From contig CAYLYQ010000017.1 in assembly GCA_964388105.1 (NCBI GenBank), positions 1 through 36,131 on the forward strand: 36,131 nucleotides of DNA. The letters are read 5' to 3'. The notes under the pieces were generated by a model, which saw nothing but the letters and a program-made list of their open reading frames with translations, was not told the origin of the DNA and made no database searches. The number at the start of each line of letters is the position of its first letter. Position 1 is the stretch's first letter. This DNA comes from ZC4RG35 sp964388105 (GTDB taxonomy: Bacteria; Actinomycetota; Acidimicrobiia; Spongiisociales; ZC4RG35). The translations under genes and the position numbers were made by a program. This document shows, piece by piece, positions 7,723 through 16,700 of the stretch.

Positions 7723-10170
7723 GGGAATCGCCACGGCTTCAGCCACCGCCCAATCTGCGAACTCCGCCACCACGATCAGCTGCGCTGTCCCTTCAGGGAC
7801 GTCGGCATCAGGAATCGAGAACCTGAAGCCGGAACGAAGAAGGTTGTCGCTCTCGAACCAGGCGACGACGTTGGCGTTGTCGAGGTTCGGCGGACCTGAC
7901 GTCAAGAGCTGGCCACTCGCAAAGATGTAGATCCGGTTCGGCGTCGCTTTGGCCGAAATGTCGGCCGACCAGCCCGTGAGTTGGATCGAGCCGTCCGTTC
8001 CTCGCTGGACTCGATCGACCTGCACCTGTCGCGCCGACTCGGGACGTATATCGAGGACCCGCCCGGTCTCGTCCTGTAGTTCGACCCGCAGGTCGCCGAC
8101 CGTCCCTGACAGCCACCCTCCGTCATCATCCGGGACCAGGATGTCGATCTCGTTCGGACCGGAGACGATCAGCTCCTCGGCGATCATTCCGGCAAATGTG
8201 CCCGTGCCTGGACCGTCGGGGACCACAGTCCCAACTCCGGCCACCGTTCCGTTCAACACGAACAGGACGGAGTCGACGCCTGTCGGCGGGAACGCGACTC
8301 GCCCGTTCCAATAGGTCTGGGCCATGCCCTCACGCGCCGATCCGTCGATCAAGTTGCTCCCCAGGTCGAGTTGCCAGCGGACGCGTCCGTCGGACTCGAC
8401 ATCCAGCGCAGCTAGGGGCGTCCCCACCAGCTCGGCGTGCTCGCCTGCGCCAGCCACGCCCAGCCAGGATCTCTGATCCGGAATCCAGCCGTAGTTGCGG
8501 CTGACCTGCTGGAAGAGTGTCGCAAGATCGGTCGACGCGGCGTCACGATCACAGCACCACCAGATGGGCTCATGTGCTCTGTCGGTCCCGGCCACTTCGA
8601 GCAGCGAGATGCCATCGAATTCCCAATCGGTGCGCACATCGAGGGCGTCGACCATGGTGGGCAGGACGTCGATGCCGAACGCCGGATCGTCAACGGTCGC
8701 GCCCTCCGACTGACCCGGGTACTTGACGAACAGAGGTATGCGGTAGAGGTCGTCGATGTTCCCGTCGTACGGCCAGCGGCGGTGCTCGCCGAGTTCGAAG
8801 GAGGCGCCGTGGTCCGCCAGCACCACAACCATCGACTCGTCCCAGGTTCGGGTTCGATCCAACGACTCGAAGATGCGGCCCAGCATGCGGTCGAGCATCC
8901 CCGCCTGATAGAGGTGGCGCTGGAAGCCGATGACGCCGAAGGCCGGGGACCCGACCCACCGCCCATCGCCGCCGACCCCTTCGACCTCTGTGTACTGCTC
9001 GGGTCTGGCGTAATGGGTCCCCGAGGGATTGGTGACCCAGGGAACGTGGGGCGCGGGCACATGGGCGTAGGACAGGATCGGCTTGGAGCTGCGCCCGACG
9101 CCGTTGGCGACGCGCTGCAGCCAGTCGACCCAATCGGCCCTCTGTGACGGAGCCGGGACCGGTAGGTCGGGGATCTCCACGGCCTCGCCCTCCGGGGTCT
9201 CGGCCTGACCGAGGAACCCGGCCCAGCTGTTGTCGATGCTCGGCAACGAGCCTTCGAAGCCAGGTGGCGCGGCAAGGTGGCTGTAGACGACGGCGGCATC
9301 GGCCACGAGAGAGGCGAAACGGGCTGGTGACCGGCCCGCATAGTCGGGACAAACCTCGGGTGGACACATCGACGCGACCCACTCGATCACGTGCATCTCG
9401 TAGTCGTCGGCGAGGAGTGTGAAGAGGTTAGAAGGGTGGTCCTCGTATGACGGAGCGAGGCCTCTCTCGAATGTCCGGCCGGACAGGATCGAAGGGATGC
9501 TTTGCGTCGTGGCAATCGAGTTGGAGAGAGCGTTTCGATACCAGGTGCCCTGATCGGCCAGGCGAGCGAAGTTGGGGAACAGCGCTTCGTTGATCTCGCC
9601 ATCAGGGGTAACGATGCTGGCAAGAGGAAACTCGTCCATCTGGATGAACACGATCGGCGCCGGCGCACCGACGTCCCCGGATCCGACCACCTCGGCCCCC
9701 TCCCAGATCCGACCTGATGCCGGTGAGGCGAACAGGAAGAACCCGATGACGATGGGAAGCGCTGCCGCAGTCCACGGGAGGAACTTTCCTCCCAGATGAT
9801 CGACGGCCGGTACGAGGAACATCACGAAGGCCACGATCACCAACGTCAGCCAGATCGAGTCTGTCGATTGGCGGGCAACGACGAGTCCGATTGCCGCCGA
9901 CAGCACCGCGACAACGACCAAGTAGGCGATTCGTCCTGCCCTTGCGTTCAACTGCTCGAACCCCCAGACGACGAGGGACGCCACTAACGGGACAACGAGT
10001 CCGACGAGGAGCGCGAACCCAACCATCTGCCAGGCCGAAGTCCGGTTGGCGACGAAGACCTCGGGGTTGCGCCCGAACATGTCGAGAACGGGCCAGGCGA
10101 CCGCCAGGGTGCTCAACCCGGCGATAACGAGCACGCGCCGGCGCATGACGGAGGATCCCATGGGCGACAT
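7714..10170 (-). CDS. Membrane-anchored sulfatase/phosphoglycerol-transferase-like protein
   Basis: The 818-residue protein has about five N-terminal membrane segments, then an alkaline-phosphatase-superfamily (sulfatase) domain facing outward, and a C-terminal beta-rich domain. Metal-site motifs are IVFIQMDEFP (first Asp) and VVVLADHGASFELGEH. In place of the sulfatase C/S-x-P-S-R motif it has TTQSIPSILSG, so the nucleophile is probably threonine or serine, as in LtaS- and EptA-type transferases. This points to transfer or removal of a phospho-alcohol or sulfo group on a surface polymer. The ATG at 10170 has GGAG 8 nt upstream; ATGs at 10161 and 10146 are alternatives, and a longer frame to 10302 would overlap the divergent operon. 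The partner small protein and methyltransferase lie on the opposite side. Confidence 0.85.
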   Translation of the reverse strand: MSPMGSSVMRRRVLVIAGLSTLAVAWPVLDMFGRNPEVFVANRTSAWQMVGFALLVGLVVPLVASLVVWGFEQLNARAGRIAYLVVVAVLSAAIGLVVARQSTDSIWLTLVIVAFVMFLVPAVDHLGGKFLPWTAAALPIVIGFFLFASPASGRIWEGAEVVGSGDVGAPAPIVFIQMDEFPLASIVTPDGEINEALFPNFARLADQGTWYRNALSNSIATTQSIPSILSGRTFERGLAPSYEDHPSNLFTLLADDYEMHVIEWVASMCPPEVCPDYAGRSPARFASLVADAAVVYSHLAAPPGFEGSLPSIDNSWAGFLGQAETPEGEAVEIPDLPVPAPSQRADWVDWLQRVANGVGRSSKPILSYAHVPAPHVPWVTNPSGTHYARPEQYTEVEGVGGDGRWVGSPAFGVIGFQRHLYQAGMLDRMLGRIFESLDRTRTWDESMVVVLADHGASFELGEHRRWPYDGNIDDLYRIPLFVKYPGQSEGATVDDPAFGIDVLPTMVDALDVRTDWEFDGISLLEVAGTDRAHEPIWWCCDRDAASTDLATLFQQVSRNYGWIPDQRSWLGVAGAGEHAELVGTPLAALDVESDGRVRWQLDLGSNLIDGSAREGMAQTYWNGRVAFPPTGVDSVLFVLNGTVAGVGTVVPDGPGTGTFAGMIAEELIVSGPNEIDILVPDDDGGWLSGTVGDLRVELQDETGRVLDIRPESARQVQVDRVQRGTDGSIQLTGWSADISAKATPNRIYIFASGQLLTSGPPNLDNANVVAWFESDNLLRSGFRFSIPDADVPEGTAQLIVVAEFADWAVAEAVAIPAG

Positions 10171-10213
10171 GGAAAGTACTCCAGAACGCGGCCTATGCCG
10201 GATGTATGGAACC

Positions 10214-10232
10214 ACCGGGACCCCGGTAGCGT
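10214..10232 (+). promoter_or_regulatory. Promoter and candidate operator of the MoxR operon
   Basis: The palindrome ACCGGG-AC-CCCGGT (10214-10227) directly abuts a TAGCGT -10 box (10227-10232) in the 85-bp space between the divergent sulfatase-like gene and the MoxR operon. The predicted start of transcription is near 10239, giving a short leader that carries AGAAGGGA before the TTG start at 10256. The dyad may be a regulator site; this is inferred from position only. Confidence 0.45.
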
Positions 10233-10255
10233 CTAACGCCCAAAGAAGGGACGTC

Positions 10256-11881
10256 TTGACCGCATCACGCCGCAGATTCCTCCGCTCCGTCCGGGCTCGC
10301 ATCCGCCTGGCCTGGCTGGCTTCGACCGTGCAGCGGTACGCGCCCTACCTCGTAGGAGTCCTGGCCCTCATCCTCGCCGCGGCATGGCTCACACCGTTCG
10401 ACCGTGCCCTCGAAGCCTCGGTCGCGGTCATCGGTTTCGCGATCATCGGCCTTGCCGTCGGACTTGGCCGCCTGAGGGTCACCGATTGGGACGCCGCCCG
10501 CGCCGCCGAACGCGGCCTGAAGGTCAGGGACGCCCTGACAACGGCCCTCGAGTTCGCTGACGAATCGGACGAGGTCCACGGCCTCATCCAGCAACGCGCC
10601 GACGAGATCGTCGCCACGGCCTCTCCGCGCCAGGCCATCCCCATCCACCCTGAAGCCTCGAACCTTCGACGGCTCGGCCTGGTCGCCGCCGTGGCGGTTG
10701 CTTTCGCCCTCCTGCCCCCACTCGGTGGAGCGCCTGCGCTCTCCGCCGATCACGCCACGGCGATCGAAAACGAGGCCGAGAACGTGGAGAAGATCGCCGA
10801 CGCCGTCGAACAGTCGGAGGTCGATGGTTCCGAGGAGCTCGCCGAACAACTCCGCCAGCTCGCCAAGGAACTCCGTCAGTCATCCACTCTCGAGGAGGCC
10901 CTGCAGGCCCTGGACAAGACCGACGCGTCGCTGAAGGCGAAGCTCGATCCCACCTTCCTCGCCCAGAAAGCCGCAGCCCAGGGTCTTGCCCAGGACCTCA
11001 CACTTCGCCCGCTCACACCTCAGGGCGGACCCGACCCTGCATCGCAGTTCTCTGAGCTCGCCAAATCGCTGGACGGTCTCTCCGAGCAGGAGCGCACCGC
11101 GCTGGCTGATCGGCTGCGCGAGCTCGCCGCCTCCCAGGCGAGCGGCAACCCGGTCCTCTCCGACCAGCTCTCCCGAGCGGCCTCTGCCCTGGCTCGCGGC
11201 GATAACGCCGGAGCGAGGGAAGCTCTCGGCGAGGCTTCGACCGGCTCCCAGTCAGGCCTTCAGGGCGTGCGCGGACAGCAGGCCATCTCCGAATCATCCC
11301 GGGCGCTGGACGGGGTCCGCGCCCGCCTCGGCCAGGCCCAGAACCCGGGGCAGGGCCAGGGCCAGGGGCAAGGTCAAGGCCAGGGACAGGGCCAGGGACA
11401 GGGCCAGGGCCAGGGACAAGGCCAGGGGCAAGGTCAGGGTCAGGGACAAGGCCAGGGTCAGGGACAAGGGCAAGGGCAAGGCGGCCAGGGCGGCCAGGGC
11501 GGCGGAGGCGGCTCCGGTCAGATCGGCGGCGTCGCCCCCGGGCAGGGTGGCGCCTCCGGCCAGGGCGGCCAGGGCACCGTTGGCCAGGGCAGCGGCCAGA
11601 ACCACGGCACCGGGGTGGACAGCACCATCTTCGACCCCGTCAATCGTGGCAGCGTCTCGGACCTGCTCCAGATCGGGATCGACGGCGGCACCGGCGACGG
11701 TGACATCGTCGGCCGGGGTGACGGTCCCACTGAACGCGGCGAGTCGATCATCCCCTACGCCCAGGTCCTCCCCCGATACTTGAACGACGCCGCCGACTCG
11801 CTCGCCCGGCTCCGGCTCCCCCCATCGATGCGGGGCATCGTTCAGAACTACTTCGACCGACTCGCCGCGGAGGTGCGCTGA
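10256..11881 (+). CDS. Membrane coiled-coil protein with Gly-Gln repeat, first gene of MoxR/VWA operon
   Basis: The 541-residue protein has two N-terminal membrane segments (VGVLALILAAAWL and ASVAVIGFAIIGLAVGL), a third at about 145-165, then a long Ala/Glu/Gln/Leu-rich probable coiled coil, 22 tandem Gly-Gln dipeptides (11348-11479), a Gly/Gln/Ser linker and a conserved-looking C-terminus (IPYAQVLPRYLNDAADSLAR). The layout resembles the DUF4175-like membrane proteins found with MoxR-DUF58-VWA operons; I do not assign a family firmly. The start is TTG at 10256, preceded by AGAAGGGA at good spacing; longer ATG frames would run through the promoter. The MoxR gene starts 1 nt after the stop, so the two are translationally coupled. 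Confidence 0.8.
   Translation: MTASRRRFLRSVRARIRLAWLASTVQRYAPYLVGVLALILAAAWLTPFDRALEASVAVIGFAIIGLAVGLGRLRVTDWDAARAAERGLKVRDALTTALEFADESDEVHGLIQQRADEIVATASPRQAIPIHPEASNLRRLGLVAAVAVAFALLPPLGGAPALSADHATAIENEAENVEKIADAVEQSEVDGSEELAEQLRQLAKELRQSSTLEEALQALDKTDASLKAKLDPTFLAQKAAAQGLAQDLTLRPLTPQGGPDPASQFSELAKSLDGLSEQERTALADRLRELAASQASGNPVLSDQLSRAASALARGDNAGAREALGEASTGSQSGLQGVRGQQAISESSRALDGVRARLGQAQNPGQGQGQGQGQGQGQGQGQGQGQGQGQGQGQGQGQGQGQGQGQGQGGQGGQGGGGGSGQIGGVAPGQGGASGQGGQGTVGQGSGQNHGTGVDSTIFDPVNRGSVSDLLQIGIDGGTGDGDIVGRGDGPTERGESIIPYAQVLPRYLNDAADSLARLRLPPSMRGIVQNYFDRLAAEVR
11348..11479 (+). repeat. 22 tandem Gly-Gln hexanucleotide repeats in coding sequence
   Basis: Twenty-two GGN-CAR units in a row encode (GQ)22, followed by GGQGGQGG. 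All four glycine codons and both glutamine codons are used in irregular order, so the dipeptide is conserved while the DNA is not uniform. Confidence 0.95.
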
Positions 11882-11882
11882 C

Positions 11883-12878
11883 ATGGACCTGGAACGCAAC
11901 GCCTCACTTGCCGCTTCGATCGAGGATGCCGTCGGAAGGAGGATCGCCGGCCAGCCCCAACTGATCCGCCAGACCCTCGTCGGGCTGCTCGCTGAGGGCC
12001 ATGTGCTCCTCGAAGGCGTGCCGGGGCTGGGCAAGACGGAGCTCGTCAAGGCCTTCTCCGCTGCCATCGGGGTCGACTTCTCCCGTGTGCAGTTCACTCC
12101 CGACCTCATGCCCGCCGACATCGTCGGGACCCAAGTCCTCGAAGAGGACGAGCATGGCCGCCGCCAATTCCAATACCGGCCGGGGCCGGTGTTCACCAAC
12201 ATGCTGCTGGCCGACGAGATCAACCGCGCCACCCCGAAGACCCAGGCCGCTCTGCTCGAAGCCATGCAGGAACGCCATGTGACGGTGGCCGGCGAGACCC
12301 GGCCACTCCCCCGCCCGTTCCTCGTCCTCGCCACCCAGAACCCGATCGAGCTCGAAGGGACCTATCCCCTGCCGGAAGCCCAGCTCGATCGTTTCATGTT
12401 CAAGGTGACCGTCAACCCCCCTACCGCCGATGTCCTGGAGGAGATCCTGCGCCGTACCACCACCGGCCAGACCCCCGAGGTGCCCCAGGTCGCCGATGCC
12501 GCGACCATCTCGGCGATCATCGCGGACATCCCGAAGGTGCCTATGGCGGCCCACCTGCTCCGGTACGTCTCCCTACTGGTGGAGGCGACCCATCCCGATG
12601 GAAACACGGCTCCGCCTCTGGTGAAAAGGTACGTGCGCTGGGGTTCGTCACCCCGCGGAGCGCAGGCGATGGTTCTGGCGGCCAAGGCCGCCGCGGTCAT
12701 CGATGGGCGGCCCCACGTCACCGCCGAGGACGTCCGGTGGGCCGCGCCGGCCGCCCTCCGTCACCGCCTGGTGCTCGGCTTCGAGGCCACGGCCGAGGGT
12801 TTGAGGACCGACACCATCATCGAGGAGCTCCTGGCAACCACGCCGGAGCCGAAGGCCGAGATCAGAGGGACCCCTTGA
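11883..12878 (+). CDS. MoxR-family AAA+ ATPase
   Basis: The 331-residue protein is a complete MoxR ATPase. Walker A is EGVPGLGKTELV (about residues 46-57), Walker B is LLADEINRATPKTQAALLEAM, and the ATQNPIELEGTYPLPEAQLDRF segment is diagnostic for the family. MoxR proteins act as chaperone-like unfoldases that activate or assemble partners with VWA domains, which are encoded directly downstream. The ATG at 11883 lies 1 nt after the previous stop, and the stop overlaps the next start (TTGA). All lysine/arginine and acidic ATPase residues expected of an active enzyme are present. Confidence 0.96.
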   Translation: MDLERNASLAASIEDAVGRRIAGQPQLIRQTLVGLLAEGHVLLEGVPGLGKTELVKAFSAAIGVDFSRVQFTPDLMPADIVGTQVLEEDEHGRRQFQYRPGPVFTNMLLADEINRATPKTQAALLEAMQERHVTVAGETRPLPRPFLVLATQNPIELEGTYPLPEAQLDRFMFKVTVNPPTADVLEEILRRTTTGQTPEVPQVADAATISAIIADIPKVPMAAHLLRYVSLLVEATHPDGNTAPPLVKRYVRWGSSPRGAQAMVLAAKAAAVIDGRPHVTAEDVRWAAPAALRHRLVLGFEATAEGLRTDTIIEELLATTPEPKAEIRGTP

Positions 12879-13732
12879 CCCTGCTCAGCCCGGCTCTGAT
12901 GGCCAGGCTGGAGAGCCTTCAGATCGGGAATCGACAGCGCCTCGTGGGAAGGTTCGGGGGGGAGCACGACTCGAAGCGGTACGGCAACACCATCGACTTC
13001 TCCGACTTCCGGGAGTACCACCCGGGCGACGACTTCCGCCGCATCGACTACCACGTGCTGGCCCGACTCGACCAGGTATTGATCAAGCTGTTCGAAGCCG
13101 ACGACGAGGTCACCGTCCGGCTGCTCGTAGACACCTCGGCGTCGATGTCGGTCGGAGGCAAGCTCGACCAGGCCAAACGGCTGGCTGCGGCCCTCGGCTT
13201 CGTGGCCTTGACGGCCCACGACTCGGTCACCGTCCACACCTTTCCCGCCCGTGGGCCGGCCCCCCGATTCTCCGGGCGCGCCTCGACGCCTGGCTTCTTC
13301 ACCTACCTGGAAAGCCTCCAGCCCGAAGGGGAGACGCCACTTGCGAAGGCCACCGGACACCTGCTCGGCCAATCGACTCTGCCCGGCATCACCGTGGTGT
13401 TGAGCGACCTCCTGACGCCTCAATGGCGGTCACTGATCGGTCTCCGCGCCGGTGGAAGCGACCTGCTCGTGGTCCACATCACCTGCGAGGAGGATGTCGA
13501 GCCCGACTACCGGGGCGACCTCGAACTAGTCGACCGTGAGGACGGTCAGCGGCTCACGGTGAGCGTCACCGAAGAAGTGATGCGCAGCTACGTGGATCGG
13601 GTCGCTACCTGGAGGGACGAGGTGGCCGCGGTCACCGCCACAGCGGGAGGCTTTGTGCTGTCGGTGGACGCGGACGACGACATCGAGCAGACCCTCCTGC
13701 AGAGCTGGCGCCGGCTCGGAGTGTTGCGGTGA
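12875..13732 (+). CDS. DUF58-domain protein with VWA-like metal site
   Basis: The 285-residue protein carries the DUF58 signature FSDFREYHPGDDFRRIDYHVLARLDQVLIKLFEADDE followed by a VWA-type MIDAS motif (LLVDTSASMSVG). DUF58 proteins are the usual partners of MoxR ATPases. I chose the TTG at 12875, which overlaps the MoxR stop as TTGA and has AGAGGGA upstream, because the family normally starts with the segment LSPALMARLESL. An ATG at 12899 would remove eight residues. The stop overlaps the following GTG (GTGA), so the operon is translationally coupled throughout. Confidence 0.93.
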   Translation: MTLLSPALMARLESLQIGNRQRLVGRFGGEHDSKRYGNTIDFSDFREYHPGDDFRRIDYHVLARLDQVLIKLFEADDEVTVRLLVDTSASMSVGGKLDQAKRLAAALGFVALTAHDSVTVHTFPARGPAPRFSGRASTPGFFTYLESLQPEGETPLAKATGHLLGQSTLPGITVVLSDLLTPQWRSLIGLRAGGSDLLVVHITCEEDVEPDYRGDLELVDREDGQRLTVSVTEEVMRSYVDRVATWRDEVAAVTATAGGFVLSVDADDDIEQTLLQSWRRLGVLR

Positions 13733-16700
13733 GCTTCCTCGCCCCCGCGGGCCTGGCAGCGCTCGCGCTCGCCATCCCCATCGTCATCCTCCACATGTTG
13801 ACGCCGCGGCGACCCGCCACCCCGGTCAGCTCGCTCCTCCACTGGGACGGCCTCAAGCACGCCATCACCTCCGCTCAGCCCTGGCAGAAGCTCAGGATCA
13901 GCCTGCTGCTCCTCCTCCAGTTGGCCGCCGTGGTTCTCTTCGCCCTCTCGCTCGCCCGCCCGGCCGTGGTCACCGAGGCCGTGCTCGCCGACCACACCGT
14001 GTTCATCATCGACGCATCGGCGTCGATGAGCGCCATCGACGGGTCACCCGACCGTCTCGCCGACGCGGTTGCCGCCGCGACGCGTCTTCGCGACGAGCTC
14101 CCCGACGGAGGGACAGCCAGCGTGGTCGTTGCCACAGCACGGCCCGTGGTCATCCTCGAGAACTCCGCCGACCCCGATCAGTTTCGCCGCGCCACCGCGG
14201 CGATCCGCACCACGGGATCGGGCGTGGACTACGAGGCCACATTCGCTCTGGCCGAATCGCTGGTGCTCCCCGACCGCCCCACCGGGTTCGTTCTCATCGG
14301 TGACGGCCAGCTCACCGATGTGGAGCAGAGGCTGGCACCGCTCGGCACCCGTTACGAGAAGATCGGCGAGGCCGACACCAATCGGGCGATCACCGACCTG
14401 TCCGTGACGGCGGTGCCCGGCGGGCTCCAGGCGAGAGTCACCCTCGCCAACACGGGCGGGCCCACCTCGACCCAACCGCTCCGGCTCGATGTGGACGGCC
14501 TCACCGTCCTCACGGAGACGATCGAGATTCCCGCCGGGCGGGTCGTGGAGCGGACCTTCGAGCTCCCCACCGGGGCCCTGGTCGCCGCCTATCTCGACGG
14601 GCAGGACCTCCTGGCCTACGACAACCAACGGTTCGCGGTCGCCCCGGTCCTCGGGGATCTCAAGGCCCGGGTTCACGGCGACGCCACCTTCTTCGTCGAT
14701 CAGCTCCTCGCCGCCATCCCCGGTGTCGACACCACAGCGGGCCCAGCCGATGAGGTCGATTTCGAGATCTTCGTGGGCACCGCCGTGCCGGTCGGCCAGA
14801 CGACACCGTTCATCGCCATCGACGTCCCCGGAGGCATCCCCGGCGTCATTCCCGCGGGGAGGGTCGAGAACCCGATCCCCACCCTCGTCGCCAACGACCC
14901 CCTGCTCGAGGACGTCGACGTGTCCACGCTGGCCATCGCCGACGCGCAGATCCTCGAGGTCGAGGGCGTCAACACCTTGCTGGGCGCACCGGGCGCGCCG
15001 CTCATCCTCTCCGGGGAGACCGACGGTGTCCCGTGGTTCTACCTGGCGTTCACCCTGGAGCGCTCCAACCTCCCCGTCAGCGTCTCTTATCCCATCATCG
15101 GCGCCCGAATGGTGGGGGCGCTGGCCGCAGCGGAGGATGCTCCGCCCGCCGTAACCGTCGGCGAGAAGCTGCCGGTGGGCAGCGAGCACTCGGCGGTCGT
15201 GGACCCCAGGGGCAACCGCGCCCGCATAACGCTCACCGACACCGCACCGGTCGCCGACATCGCGGGCCTCTGGCTCCTCGAATCGGCAGACGGATCGACG
15301 GCGTACGTTGCCGCCAACCCGAACACATCCGAGTCGGCGCTGCGGCCGGCAACAGCACTCCCCGAGATCCGACCGGCGCCACCGAGCGAAGAAGGCCAGG
15401 CCTCGACGCTGGCTCGCACCCTCCTCCCCTGGTTCCTGGCGGGTCTGCTGGTCATCCTCGCGGCCGAACTGTGGGTGAGCGCCCGGGCACGAGGGGTCCC
15501 TTCAGGGCAATGGCGGTGGGGCATGGTCACCAGGGCGGTGATCGTCGCACTCGTCCTCCTCGCCATCTTCGACCCGCGGATCGCCCTGCCCTCCAATCAG
15601 GTGACGACGGTCTTTGTCGTCGACGTGTCCGCATCGATGGCCGAGTCGAAACAGGTCGCCAGGGCGTGGGTTCAGGCCGCGGTGTCGGGCGCGGGCTCCA
15701 ACCAGTTCGCTGTGGTCGACTACGCGTCGGACGCCCGGGTGGCGACACCCATCGGCTCCGTCCTCTTCCCACCCGCCCGGGACATCGACGACCAGGCATC
15801 AAACGTGAGTCGAGGCTTGCGACTTGCCGAATCGGTTCTCGACGGATCGACCAAGCAGCGGCTGGTGCTCGTCTCCGACGGCCGCGCCAACGCCGGCGAC
15901 CTGCAGGCCGAGCTGGAGCGGCTCCGCTCGCTAGGCGTCGTCGTCGACGTGCACACGGTCTCCATCGCCTCTCGCACCGACGCCGCCGTCGCCGGAATCG
16001 ACGTCCCGACAGGTGTCAACGAAGGCGAAACGTTCATCGCCACCGTCGAGGTGCTCTCCACGATCGCCGGGGCCGCCGAGGTGGAGCTCCGCAGTGAGGG
16101 AGCGCCGTTGGCGACACGACAGGTCGAGCTCGTGGCGGGCACCAACCGCGTGCCCTTCGAGGTGGTGGCCGCGTCGCCCGGGCTGCAGAGATTGGAAGCC
16201 AGAGTCCGGATGAGTGGCGACGCGGTGTCGGCCAACGACGTCACCCAGGCGGCGGTTCAAGTCGCCGGGCCTCCGAGCGTCCTCATCGTCGAGGGCGAGC
16301 CGGAGAACGGCCGCTTCCTGTCGTCGGTGCTGGAATCCGCCGGCCTGCAAACCGAGTCCGTTGGGGTCGGCGACCTCGGCGGCATCGAAGAGCTCGCCAT
16401 CCACCAGGCGGTCGTCCTGGTCGACGTGGCCGCCCGGGACCTCGGGGAGAGCCACCTCGCCACGATCGACGGGTTCGTCCGCAATCTCGGGCGCGGACTG
16501 ATCGTGGTCGGAGGCACCCACTCCTTCGGTCTCGGCGGCTACAAGGACACCCCGCTCGAGGCGCTTCTCCCCGTGGACAGCGAGGCGGTGGACGCCCAGC
16601 GCGAGGTCGAGGTGGCCCAGGTGCTCCTCATCGATGCCAGCGAGTCGATGGGCGCTTGCCACTGCGCCGACGACGGGTCCTTCATGGATCGTCCCGGAGG

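Noticed and set aside
10046..10255. ATG-started N-terminal extension of the first MoxR-operon gene
   Set aside because: It would lie inside the divergent sulfatase-like gene and pass through the promoter; the TTG at 10256 has a ribosome binding site and begins the basic segment before the first membrane helix.
11294..12334. Minus-strand frame opposite the Gly-Gln repeat and MoxR
   Set aside because: Its Leu/Ala/Ser repeat is just the complement of the Gly-Gln codons; MoxR motifs on the plus strand are beyond doubt.
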